From NCBI RefSeq assembly GCF_040096075.1, contig NZ_JBBMFJ010000018.1:1-64000 (forward strand): a stretch of 64,000 nucleotides of DNA, written 5' to 3'. Below the pieces are notes generated by a model. It worked only from the letters and a program-made list of their open reading frames with translations, was not told the origin of the DNA and did no database searches. A program made the translations under genes and the position numbers. Shown here piece by piece: positions 1-6,540 of the stretch (position 1 is the first letter of the stretch; each line of letters starts with the position of its first letter). This DNA comes from Brotaphodocola faecis. GTDB taxonomy: Bacteria > Bacillota > Clostridia > Lachnospirales > Lachnospiraceae.

Positions 1-19
1 TGTCACTGCTTTTTTATTT

Positions 20-65
20 GAGAAAGAAAAAGCTGCGCAACAACCTTGGCAGGCCGTCGCGCAGC
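20..65 (-). terminator. Rho-independent terminator, minus strand
   Basis: Inverted repeat GCTGCGC (32-38) and GCGCAGC (59-65) with a 20-nt loop. Read on the minus strand the stem is followed by a T-rich tract (TTTTTCTTTCT). It would stop transcripts coming from the minus-strand genes above it (RidA remnant and M20 hydrolase). Confidence 0.6.
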
Positions 66-108
66 GACTTAGTTCAAATAGCAATATAAATAAATAGCTA
101 ATAAGGTA

Positions 109-278
109 GGGCGTGCGGGGAATTGGATTCTGGAATTTTCCGCATATCCAGGTGTTTGCCTCTCGAACACACACGTCCGAATGTGGCGGATGCTAATCCG
201 ACACAGGCGAACGCGTGTTGTGAGAGCAAGCAAACAACGGATATGTGAAAATGTAAGAATGCAATTCCCCGCACGCCC
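109..278 (+). repeat. Long-hairpin repeat element, copy A
   Basis: 170-bp imperfect palindrome. The 17-nt outer arms (109-125 and 262-278) pair perfectly. Further inward are paired blocks 127-131/256-260, 135-140/247-252, 143-149/239-245 and 153-159/230-236, then CTCTC/GAGAG and AACAC/GTGTT. The apex is a small stem CGGAT-GCTA-ATCCG (187-200) closed by TGTG/CACA. Weaker complementarity continues outward to about 75 and 315, taking in the stop codon of the RidA remnant. The same core recurs inverted at 4268-4438 and again at 4743-4909. It has no coding capacity of its own. It could be a MITE or ERIC-like element, or a structured RNA. Confidence 0.85.
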
Positions 279-308
279 GGCTCTTTTATTGAATCTGCCC
301 TTATATTT

Positions 309-431
309 TTATTTGACTGCAATGGCCTCGATCTCGCACAGCATGCCCTTCGGCAGATCCTTTACTGCGACGCAGCTTCTTGCCGGCTTGGAGGTGAAGT
401 AATCTGCATACACTCTGTTGAATGCTGGCAG
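309..431 (-). pseudogene. 3'-end remnant of a RidA (YjgF/UK114) family gene
   Basis: The minus strand encodes about 40 residues ending ...PARSCVAVKDLPKGM... and ...EIEAIAVK, which is the C-terminal signature of RidA enamine/imine deaminases (about 125 residues when complete), preceded by FNRVYADYF. No start codon or N-terminal two thirds is present: only 43 bases separate the recognisable part from the M20 hydrolase stop codon at 475. The 5' limit of the homology falls exactly in an inverted repeat AGGTGCCGC (430-438)/GCGGCACCT (456-464). The stop codon TAA (309-311) lies in the outer arm of repeat copy A. I read it as a deletion derivative. RidA genes often sit beside amino-acid hydrolases, so the two were probably once neighbours. 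Confidence 0.7.
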
Positions 432-474
432 GTGCCGCAGCCACAGTTCCTGCCCGCGGCACCTGGTCAGTATT

Positions 475-1707
475 TTACTTCTGCTGTACTCCAGCCATCT
501 CGCTCACAACATCCAGGAATACGTTTGCGCCTGCTACGCAGTCCTCATCCGGTGTGTACTCCTTCGGGTTGTGGCTGATGCCCTTGATGCTCGGCACAAA
601 GATCATGGCAGTCGGACAGATGCGCGCCATCATCTGGGCATCCTGGCCTGCGCCGGAAGTCATGCGGCGGGTATTCAGTCCTCTTGCTGCGGCTGCTGCC
701 TCAATTTTCTTTACGATACCCTCATCAAACGGAACCGGATCAAACTCAGTCAGACGCTCGCTGCTGATCTTGACATGATCGGTCTCCTCCAGTTCTTTGA
801 AGTAAGCGGCAAGAGTCTTCTCATCTGCATCCAGCTTTTCCTTGTTCGGATTTCTTAAATCCACTGTCATAATGGCTTTGGACGGAATGACGTTGATGGC
901 GTTCGGCTCATGCTCGATGCAGCCTACGGTTGCCACGCCGCCGGATTTCTTCACCAGCTCTCTTAAGAACACGTTGATCTTTGCTGCGGCCAGACCAGCA
1001 TCCACTCTTAAGTTGGTCGGGGTGGTTCCTGCGTGGTTTGCAACACCCTCAATGGTGACACGCTGCCAGTGAATGCCCTGCAGATTCTCAACCGCGCCAA
1101 TCTTCACACCCTCTACATCCATGATCGGTCCCTGCTCAATGTGCAGCTCCACGAATGCCTCCGGCTGTAAGAATCCCGGCTCCACGGTTCCTTCGTAACC
1201 GATGCGCTTTAACTCCTCACCCAGGATGGTACCGTCGGTGCCGACCGTTTTTAATACTTCATCCACCGGAAGTCCGCCTGCGTAAACCAGGGAGCCCATC
1301 ATATCCGGTGAGTAGCGCACACCCTCCTCATTGGTGAAGGCGCCAACCACGATCGGCCTCTCACTCTGATAGCCTGCATCCTTTAAGGTCTTGATGACTT
1401 CGATGCCGCCGATGACACCCAGGCATCCATCATACTGGCCTGCGTTGATGACAGTATCAATGTGGGATCCAACCATCAGAGGCTTTTTGTCCTTATTCTC
1501 CTCAGTCTCCCAGATTCCGAAGATGTTGCCGATGCGGTCTACCACTACCTTCAGACCTGCATCTTTCATCCAACTGACTACCTTGTCTCTGCCCTGCTTC
1601 TCGGTGTCGGAAGCAGCAAGACGGGTTCTTCTTCCCTCTTCATCCTTGCCGATTGCTCCCAGTTCATTGATTCTTTCCAGTAATCTTGCCCCATTCACAG
1701 ATAACAT
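475..1707 (-). CDS. M20-family amidohydrolase (N-carbamoyl-amino acid hydrolase / allantoate amidohydrolase type)
   Basis: A 410-residue Zn-dependent amidase/hydantoinase/carbamoylase. Visible metal-site motifs in order: SHIDTV (H82), GQYDG (D93), TNEEG (E127/E128), ELHIEQGP (H189) and a C-terminal SHNPKEYT. Members cleave the N-carbamoyl group from amino acids, or allantoate/ureidoglycolate; the exact substrate cannot be read from sequence. Length is normal for the family (about 410). The ATG at 1707 has an AGGAGG site 9 nt upstream. Upstream on the minus strand a weak promoter (TTGATA, 18 bp, TGTTAT) is possible. It is divergent from an AraC regulator, which may control it, and followed by a RidA remnant. 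This suggests a former catabolic unit for amino-acid derivatives or purine breakdown products. Confidence 0.85.
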   Translation of the reverse strand: MLSVNGARLLERINELGAIGKDEEGRRTRLAASDTEKQGRDKVVSWMKDAGLKVVVDRIGNIFGIWETEENKDKKPLMVGSHIDTVINAGQYDGCLGVIGGIEVIKTLKDAGYQSERPIVVGAFTNEEGVRYSPDMMGSLVYAGGLPVDEVLKTVGTDGTILGEELKRIGYEGTVEPGFLQPEAFVELHIEQGPIMDVEGVKIGAVENLQGIHWQRVTIEGVANHAGTTPTNLRVDAGLAAAKINVFLRELVKKSGGVATVGCIEHEPNAINVIPSKAIMTVDLRNPNKEKLDADEKTLAAYFKELEETDHVKISSERLTEFDPVPFDEGIVKKIEAAAAARGLNTRRMTSGAGQDAQMMARICPTAMIFVPSIKGISHNPKEYTPDEDCVAGANVFLDVVSEMAGVQQK

Positions 1708-1975
1708 AATGTGTTCCTCCTGTACGTTTTTCTGATTTCAAAGTTTCGTCACTTCCGTAAGTGTTTTATCACTTTTCACCTTTGAAAGCTTCGCTGTCTT
1801 CTGTTGTCCTTGTGACCTCAGTATAACAGTCTCCTGCATCGGATTCTATCAATATCCCCCTCATTTTTATCAGATTTATACTAACCTGTTCTCACTTACT
1901 ATCCTTTTTATCAGTTTTGTGCTATAAAATATCATAAAAGCAATCATTGTATTTTTCAGGAAGGAGAATCGTTTT

Positions 1976-2875
1976 ATGAGTGCGTCATTCCCAAAATGTA
2001 ACCAGGCCGGAATCGAATTTGTCATTTCTACCAACGAAGATCTCCGGGAGGAAAGCATGTTCCTCTCGGAGGAATTTCCCATTGCCATGTATACACAAAA
2101 TTTCATCCATGCGGCCTCGGACTCCATTCCGTTTCACTGGCACGATGAACTGCAGATTACCTGGATTTCCGAAGGCGAGCTGGAATACTGCATCAACGGA
2201 GATAAATTCAAACTGGGAAGCGATAAGCTTGTGCTAGTCCAGAGCCACCAGCTCCACAGTTCCCACACCACCACCAGCGACGTAAAAACCCTGTGCATCA
2301 ACTTTACCCCGGAGATTTTTCATCCCCTGATTTTAAAGAAATACATCCAGCCCATGCTGGACAGCCACGCCTTTGCCTATTCCCTGCTGCTGTTAAAACC
2401 CTATCAGATAACAATGCTGAAAAAACTCCAGAACTGGAAAAAAGAACCCCTTGGATACTTCTCTGTCATGAACTTTTTATCCCAGGTGTTCGAAGAAATT
2501 TTGAAAGAATTTGAAGAAGATACCGAAACCCCTGACCGGGAAGAAACACGGCTGTTCCACGAAATGCTTGGCTTCGTCCACGCCAATTTCGCCCAGCCGC
2601 TTTCCGTGAAGGACATTGCGGATTCCGTGATCTTAAACAAGAACCGCTGCACCGCCCTCTTTAAAAAATATACCAACATGTCCCCCATCAAATATTTAAA
2701 CGAATACCGCCTCTACACCGCGAAAAATATGATCCTCCACACCGACAAATCCATCTCCGATATCAGTGCCGATGTGGGGTATAACCAGATCAGTCACTTT
2801 ATAGAGCAGTTCCGGTTAAGTTACGGGATGTCACCTCTGAAATACCGGAACAAATTTGGGCGCGAAGCCTTATAA
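1976..2875 (+). CDS. AraC-family transcriptional regulator (cupin sensor plus HTH)
   Basis: A 299-residue regulator. The N-terminal half (about 40-140) is a cupin-like sensor beginning near FHWHDELQITWISEGEL. The C-terminal ~100 residues are the double helix-turn-helix of AraC/XylS proteins (PLSVKDIADSV, then SISDISADVGYNQISHF and a typical SPLKYRNKF end). The ATG has AAGGAG 9-10 nt upstream. It is divergent from the M20 hydrolase with 268 bp between the starts, and convergent with the aldolase gene, overlapping its 3' end by 6 bp. Its effector is unknown. Position suggests control of the adjacent hydrolase, of itself, or both. Confidence 0.88.
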   Translation: MSASFPKCNQAGIEFVISTNEDLREESMFLSEEFPIAMYTQNFIHAASDSIPFHWHDELQITWISEGELEYCINGDKFKLGSDKLVLVQSHQLHSSHTTTSDVKTLCINFTPEIFHPLILKKYIQPMLDSHAFAYSLLLLKPYQITMLKKLQNWKKEPLGYFSVMNFLSQVFEEILKEFEEDTETPDREETRLFHEMLGFVHANFAQPLSVKDIADSVILNKNRCTALFKKYTNMSPIKYLNEYRLYTAKNMILHTDKSISDISADVGYNQISHFIEQFRLSYGMSPLKYRNKFGREAL

Positions 2876-3904
2876 TGCCCGGATATCTCCGATCAACTGA
2901 TCTTTCTCCGCTTCCGTAGTCGCCCAGCTGGTGCAGAACCGCACGACTTTGCGTCCATCTTCCAGCGTCCGCTCCTGCTCGAAAGTATACTCTTTTGCCA
3001 GCTGCTCTGCCTGTTCGTCAGTCACGATCACGAACTGCTGGTTGGTATAGCTGTCCACGAACTCCGGGATACCTTTTTCTTTGAAGGCTGCCTTGATTTC
3101 CATGGCGTAGGCATCCGCCTGGGCAGTCATCTTCTCGTAGGTGTCATCCTCCAAAAGCGCACAGAACTGCAGTCCCAGAAGCCAGCCCTTTGCCAGCACT
3201 GCGCCGTTCTGCTTCATATAGGTGCGGAATTTCCGTGCCAGTCCGGCGTTGGTGATGACCAGAGCCTCGCCAAAGAGCGCACCACATTTCGTTCCGCCAA
3301 TATAGAATACATCGGTCAGCTCTGCCAGTTTCTCCAGAGTCACATCATTCTTCACAGAACCAAGCCCATAGCCCAGACGCGCGCCGTCCACGAATAGATA
3401 CATGCCATATTCATCACAGACCTTGCGGATATCCTTCAGATCCTGCTCAGAATACAGGGTGCCCCACTCGGTCGGGAAAGAGATGTAAACCATTTTCGGC
3501 TCACAGAGATAGTTTGGCTCCCCTGCCTCATAATAAGATTTAACTGCCTTGCAGATCTGCTCTGCCGTAATGGTTCCGTCTGCAGATGGAAGCGGCACCA
3601 GCTTATGCCCGGTGTTCTCGATGGAACCGGCTTCATGGGCATACACATGACCAGAATCCGGGCAGATGACACTCTGGATCGGGCTTAACGCTGCCGCATG
3701 GACAATAAAGTTTGCCTGGGTTGCACCCGGGAAGAAATGAACAGCTGCCTCCGGTGCGTTGCATTTTTTCCGGATCAGGTCCGCTGCCTTTTCACACCAG
3801 GTATCCTCTCCGTATCCGTCATAGCTTTCGGCATTGGTCTCTGCCAGCTTCTCTAAAATTTTGGCACAGGCGCCGCGGTTGTAATCATTGTGTAAACGAA
3901 TCAT
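2870..3904 (-). CDS. Threonine aldolase family PLP enzyme (low-specificity beta-hydroxy-amino-acid aldolase)
   Basis: A 344-residue fold-type I PLP enzyme: MIRLHNDYNRGA start, FFPGATQAN, HVYAHEAGSIE, FVDGARLGYG (D173) and the cofactor lysine in YIGGTKCG (K206). The family cleaves L-threonine or L-allo-threonine to glycine and acetaldehyde. The reading frame is open to 3982, but I place the start at 3904: it has AGGAG 8-9 nt upstream, homology begins there, and a good promoter at 3954-3982 would put the transcript start inside the longer frame. Its stop overlaps the 3' end of the convergent AraC gene. It lies inside the segment bounded by inverted repeat copies A and B. Confidence 0.85.
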   Translation of the reverse strand: MIRLHNDYNRGACAKILEKLAETNAESYDGYGEDTWCEKAADLIRKKCNAPEAAVHFFPGATQANFIVHAAALSPIQSVICPDSGHVYAHEAGSIENTGHKLVPLPSADGTITAEQICKAVKSYYEAGEPNYLCEPKMVYISFPTEWGTLYSEQDLKDIRKVCDEYGMYLFVDGARLGYGLGSVKNDVTLEKLAELTDVFYIGGTKCGALFGEALVITNAGLARKFRTYMKQNGAVLAKGWLLGLQFCALLEDDTYEKMTAQADAYAMEIKAAFKEKGIPEFVDSYTNQQFVIVTDEQAEQLAKEYTFEQERTLEDGRKVVRFCTSWATTEAEKDQLIGDIRAL

Positions 3905-3953
3905 GATATTTGACTCTCCTCTTCTCCGCATAAAATGCGTTTCGTTTTTCCCC

Positions 3954-3982
3954 ATTATAGCAGTCTGTTCCCATTCTGTCAC
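3954..3982 (-). promoter_or_regulatory. Sigma-A promoter of the threonine aldolase gene
   Basis: Minus strand: -35 GTGACA (3977-3982), 17-bp spacer, -10 TATAAT (3954-3959) with a TGC just upstream. It places the transcript start about 40 nt before the ATG at 3904 and argues against a longer N terminus. A short CGCAT/ATGCG hairpin lies in the leader. Confidence 0.6.
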
Positions 3983-4255
3983 GGAAAGAATCCCGCTTTC
4001 TGCATATACTACTATCAGAAGGCGGGGTGATGCAGGATGCTGGCATGGTTCTTCTATCTCATGGATGCCATAAAAAAGCTGCTGTAGCGTTGCATTTTTT
4101 CATTCCCGGCGCTATAATAAAACCGCTGCACCGGTTCCGGGAGGAATGCGCATTCTGCGTATCGCCAGTGTCTAGGCTCACCTTTCAGAATATCCCGTAG
4201 AACACTCGGCGGCCGGGCGCGGCTTTCAAAATAATAAAAATATTGAGACGGAACT
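3983..4255. other. Gene-free stretch between aldolase promoter and repeat copy B
   Basis: About 270 bases with no recognisable gene, terminator or RNA. A minus-strand open frame (4054 to inside copy B) gives a tail of about 60 residues with fairly protein-like composition (ending ...SSFFMASMR), but it has no start codon or RBS outside the repeat and I recognise no family. It may be decayed coding sequence. Confidence 0.4.
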
Positions 4256-4267
4256 AATAAAGAGTCC

Positions 4268-4438
4268 GGGCGTACTGGGAATTGAATTCTTACATTTTCA
4301 CATATCCGTTGTTTGCTTGCTTTCGCTGACACGCGTTCGCCTGTGTCGGATTAGCATCCGCCACATTCGGACATGTGTGCTCAAGATGCAAACACCTGGA
4401 TATGCGGAAAATTCCAGAATCCAATTCCTCGCACGCCC
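4268..4438 (-). repeat. Long-hairpin repeat element, copy B (inverted relative to A)
   Basis: 171 bp, nearly identical to copy A when read on the minus strand. The inner stem-loop (CGGAT-GCTA-ATCCG with TGTG/CACA) is unchanged. The outer arms GGGCGTGCGAGGAATTG and CAATTCCCAGTACGCCC still pair, with one G-T wobble and two mismatches. Complementarity extends outward through AATAAAG (4256-4262) and CTTTATT (4441-4447). With copy A it brackets the RidA'-M20-AraC-aldolase segment as a 4-kb inverted-repeat pair. Confidence 0.85.
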
Positions 4439-4439
4439 T

Positions 4440-4583
4440 GCTTTATTGGCTGTGCTACGAAAAGAATAGTGGCTGCAGGCATGTATTGGTCTTGTTAGGA
4501 TAATAAAGGCTATGACCGGAAGGATACTGACCAAGGCGGCAGTTATGTGCCGGCAGAGCCTCTTTGGATTGCTTGATTAGCCC
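4440..4583 (+). ncRNA. Candidate unassigned structured RNA upstream of two terminators
   Basis: No coding frame is present, yet the sequence runs on the plus strand into two terminator-like hairpins (4584-4660 and 4671-4718). Within it AAAGGCT (about 4505-4511) can pair with AGCCTCTTT (about 4557-4565), enclosing CCGGAAGG and a GCGGCA/TGCCGGC hairpin. A -10-like GATAAT (4499-4504) has no convincing -35. I do not recognise the family. It has a superficial likeness to the SRP RNA tip (CCGGAAGG) but lacks its conserved flanks. Confidence 0.3.
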
Positions 4584-4660
4584 ATACCTGGAGAAAACGG
4601 ACACGTCAAGGTCGCGTAAGCGCTTGTTATAACCTTGATGTGTCCGTTTTTTTCAGGTAT
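4584..4660 (+). terminator. Long bipartite terminator hairpin
   Basis: Nested stem: ATACCTG (4584-4590)/CAGGTAT (4654-4660) outside, AAAACGGACAC (4594-4604)/GTGTCCGTTTT (4640-4650), then TCAAGGT (4606-4612)/ACCTTGA (4632-4638). The right arm ends in a run of seven T, so it reads as a terminator on the plus strand; on the minus strand the AAAACGG arm gives only a short T run. Confidence 0.7.
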
Positions 4661-4670
4661 CCTATAGCAA

Positions 4671-4718
4671 GCAAGCGTAAGAGGTTTAAACCAATACATT
4701 GCGCTTGCGCGGTTTTTT
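4671..4718 (+). terminator. Second terminator hairpin, plus strand
   Basis: GCAAGCGTAA (4671-4680) pairs with TTGCGCTTGC (4699-4708) with one G-T wobble, followed by GCGG and TTTTTT (4713-4718). The loop holds a perfect palindrome GGTTTAAACC (4683-4692). It is in tandem with the preceding terminator although no plus-strand gene lies upstream. Confidence 0.6.
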
Positions 4719-4742
4719 ATCTCTAGCGGAACCAATACAGCA

Positions 4743-4909
4743 GGAAGTGAATGAGACCGCTTTCCGGGATTTTCAGCATATCAGGTGTTTGCATCTTGAA
4801 CACACGTGTACGAATGCAGCGGATGTAGTCCGATGCAGGCGAACGCGTGTTGTGAGAGCAAGCAAACAACGATATGTGAAAATAGAGGAAGGCGGTCTCT
4901 TTCACTTCC
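4743..4909 (+). repeat. Long-hairpin repeat element, copy C (divergent arms)
   Basis: 167 bp. The core matches copies A and B (AGGTGTTTGC, GGCGAACGCGTGTTGTG, GCAAACAACG, ATATGTGAAAAT) but the outer arms are unrelated to theirs: GGAAGTGA-T-GAGACCGC-T-TTCC on the left, and a right arm whose reverse complement is GGAAGTGA-A-GAGACCGC-C-TTCC. The arms still pair over about 21 of 23 positions, and pairing continues to CGGAAC (4727-4732)/GTTCCG (4922-4927). In the apical stem TGTG/CACA of copy A is replaced by TGCA/TGCA, two compensatory changes. The right arm contains the stop codon of the minus-strand MATE gene (4902-4904). Confidence 0.8.
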
Positions 4910-6260
4910 GGACCTTTATTCGTTCCGTCCTATAATTGCAATTTTCTATCACCTTCCGGTAAAACAGAATCGTCAGCGCCGTCGCCGCAAACCACCCAAA
5001 GGGCCAGGCCATCCAGATTCCGGTGCTTCCAAACTTTGGTGTCAGCAAATGCGCAAACCCGATCCGCAAAATCAGGTCCGGAACCGTTGCCGCTACAAAA
5101 TAGGCCATGGCCCCGGAGCCGCGGATAATACCATCTGTCATCAGCTTTATGGAAATCATAAAATACAGAGGCGATACGATCCGCAAAAAGGCCATTCCGG
5201 CATGGATTGCCTCTTCACTCTCCGCATTCAGGAACAGTCCCATCATTCCCCGGCTGAAAACAAAATATAGGATCACGAAAGGCAGCGCTGCAAATTCTGC
5301 CAGCTTTATCCCGGTTCGAAAGCCCAGGGACAGGCGTGCCGGTTTTCCTGCGCCCAGATTCTGGGCCGTGTAGCTGGAAAGGCAGGAGCCAAGCGTCATG
5401 AAGGTGTTGATGGCAAAGGTATTTAACTTGATAGCTCCGGAGTACCCGGCTACCACAGCAGATCCATAGCTGTTCACGATCTCCTGCACAAACAGGTTTC
5501 CTACGCTTAACACACTCTGCTGCATAATGCTCGGCACCGCAATAGAAATGATCCGCCAGAGCAGGCTTCTGTCAAACAGCGGTTGTCTCTCCAGTTCCCT
5601 GGTATATGCTGCAAGCCTGCGCCACAGCGTCAAAAATGCCAGCACCGCCGACACGCCCTGCGCCAGGAAAGTGGCCCATGCCACACCGGCTACCCCCCAC
5701 TGAAACTGTGCCACAAACAGATAGTCCAGAAAAATATTTCCCAGAGAAGAACCGATCAGAAAATACAGCGGCGTTTTCGAATCGCCAAGCGCGGTAAATA
5801 TGCCGGTGCACACGTTGTAAAACAGCAGAAAGCTCAGACCGTACACATAAATCTTCAGATACAGAACACCGTCTGCCATAATATCTTCCGGTGTATGGAT
5901 CCAGCGCATCATGGCTCCGCTGCAGAAATATCCAAATACACTGAGTACCACACTCAGCACAAGCACGGAAATAAATGCAGTCGATACCGCACGCCTGAGC
6001 CCTGCCTTATCTCCGGCTCCAAACAATCTGGAAATCACCACCGAAGCACCCAGATTCATGCCCACCGCAAAGGCCATGTAGATGATCGTAATCGGGTAGG
6101 ATGCTCCCACTGCCCCCAGTGCCGATTCCCCCGCAAATTTTCCCGCGATCATGCTGTCCGCGATATTATAAAACTGCTGGAAGATCACACTGATCATCAG
6201 CGGCAGCAAAAAACGCCAGAGGATCTTATCCGGATGTTCCTTTGTCAAATCTGTGATCAT
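4902..6260 (-). CDS. MATE-family efflux transporter
   Basis: A 452-residue multidrug and toxic compound extrusion (MATE) protein: N-terminal LWRFLLPLMISVIFQQFYN, followed by about 12 hydrophobic segments and the internal pseudo-repeat seen in the family (AVGASYPIT; GYSGAIKLNTFA; ALGDSKTPLYF). Such proteins export cationic drugs or metabolites using a Na+ or H+ gradient; the substrate is unknown. The ATG at 6260 has GGAGGG 7 nt upstream. The last codons and the TGA lie in the arm of repeat copy C, so its mRNA would end in that long hairpin. It is divergent from a LysR regulator, the probable controller. Confidence 0.88.
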   Translation of the reverse strand: MITDLTKEHPDKILWRFLLPLMISVIFQQFYNIADSMIAGKFAGESALGAVGASYPITIIYMAFAVGMNLGASVVISRLFGAGDKAGLRRAVSTAFISVLVLSVVLSVFGYFCSGAMMRWIHTPEDIMADGVLYLKIYVYGLSFLLFYNVCTGIFTALGDSKTPLYFLIGSSLGNIFLDYLFVAQFQWGVAGVAWATFLAQGVSAVLAFLTLWRRLAAYTRELERQPLFDRSLLWRIISIAVPSIMQQSVLSVGNLFVQEIVNSYGSAVVAGYSGAIKLNTFAINTFMTLGSCLSSYTAQNLGAGKPARLSLGFRTGIKLAEFAALPFVILYFVFSRGMMGLFLNAESEEAIHAGMAFLRIVSPLYFMISIKLMTDGIIRGSGAMAYFVAATVPDLILRIGFAHLLTPKFGSTGIWMAWPFGWFAATALTILFYRKVIENCNYRTERIKVRK

Positions 6261-6286
6261 TTGTATCCCTCCATCTCCTGGTTACT

Positions 6287-6433
6287 GTTTACTGTTACTG
6301 TTCACGCGTTGCGCAAACAGCAACGGATTTTGCCGATGCTTCGCATTCCAAATCGGCAAAATCTGCTGCCACCACGATATCATACGGCATTTTCAGTTCA
6401 GAAAATGCCTACCCGTGTACAGTAACTGTTTAC
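6287..6433. repeat. Compound palindromic element between MATE and LysR genes
   Basis: Outer imperfect inverted repeats 6287-6306 and 6414-6433 match at 16 of 20 positions when one is reversed. Inside are two strong hairpins: CAGCA plus GATTTTGCCGAT (6318-6337) against ATCGGCAAAATC plus TGCTG (6352-6368), and GGCATTTTC (6386-6394)/GAAAATGCC (6401-6409). A related 26-nt piece (22 of 26 identical to 6294-6319) occurs at 28827-28852. This looks like a MITE-type element; no transposase is nearby. Confidence 0.65.
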
Positions 6434-6466
6434 TTACATCATACCATACTATGCGCTCTGTTTCAT

Positions 6467-6494
6467 TTGACATTTTGCCTTTATCCGATATAAT
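6467..6494 (+). promoter_or_regulatory. Consensus sigma-A promoter of the LysR gene
   Basis: Perfect -35 TTGACA (6467-6472) and perfect -10 TATAAT (6489-6494) with a 16-bp spacer, about 46 nt ahead of the LysR start codon. A full consensus is unusual for an autoregulated LysR gene and suggests constitutive expression unless repressed. Confidence 0.75.
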
Positions 6495-6540
6495 AATTTC
6501 ATTACATAACCATCGAGCGTAATCAATAAGGAGTGACATC

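Noticed and set aside
4054..4245. Minus-strand open frame with protein-like tail
   Set aside because: No start codon or RBS outside the repeat element and no family recognised; kept only as possible decayed sequence.
109..4438. Composite transposon bounded by copies A and B
   Set aside because: No transposase or recombinase frame is present in or near the segment, so I report only an inverted-repeat bracket.
4505..4570. SRP (4.5S) RNA-like CCGGAAGG tip
   Set aside because: The conserved asymmetric loop bases (CAGG on the 5' side, AGCAGC on the 3' side) are replaced, and the helix flanks do not fit, so I do not call ffs.
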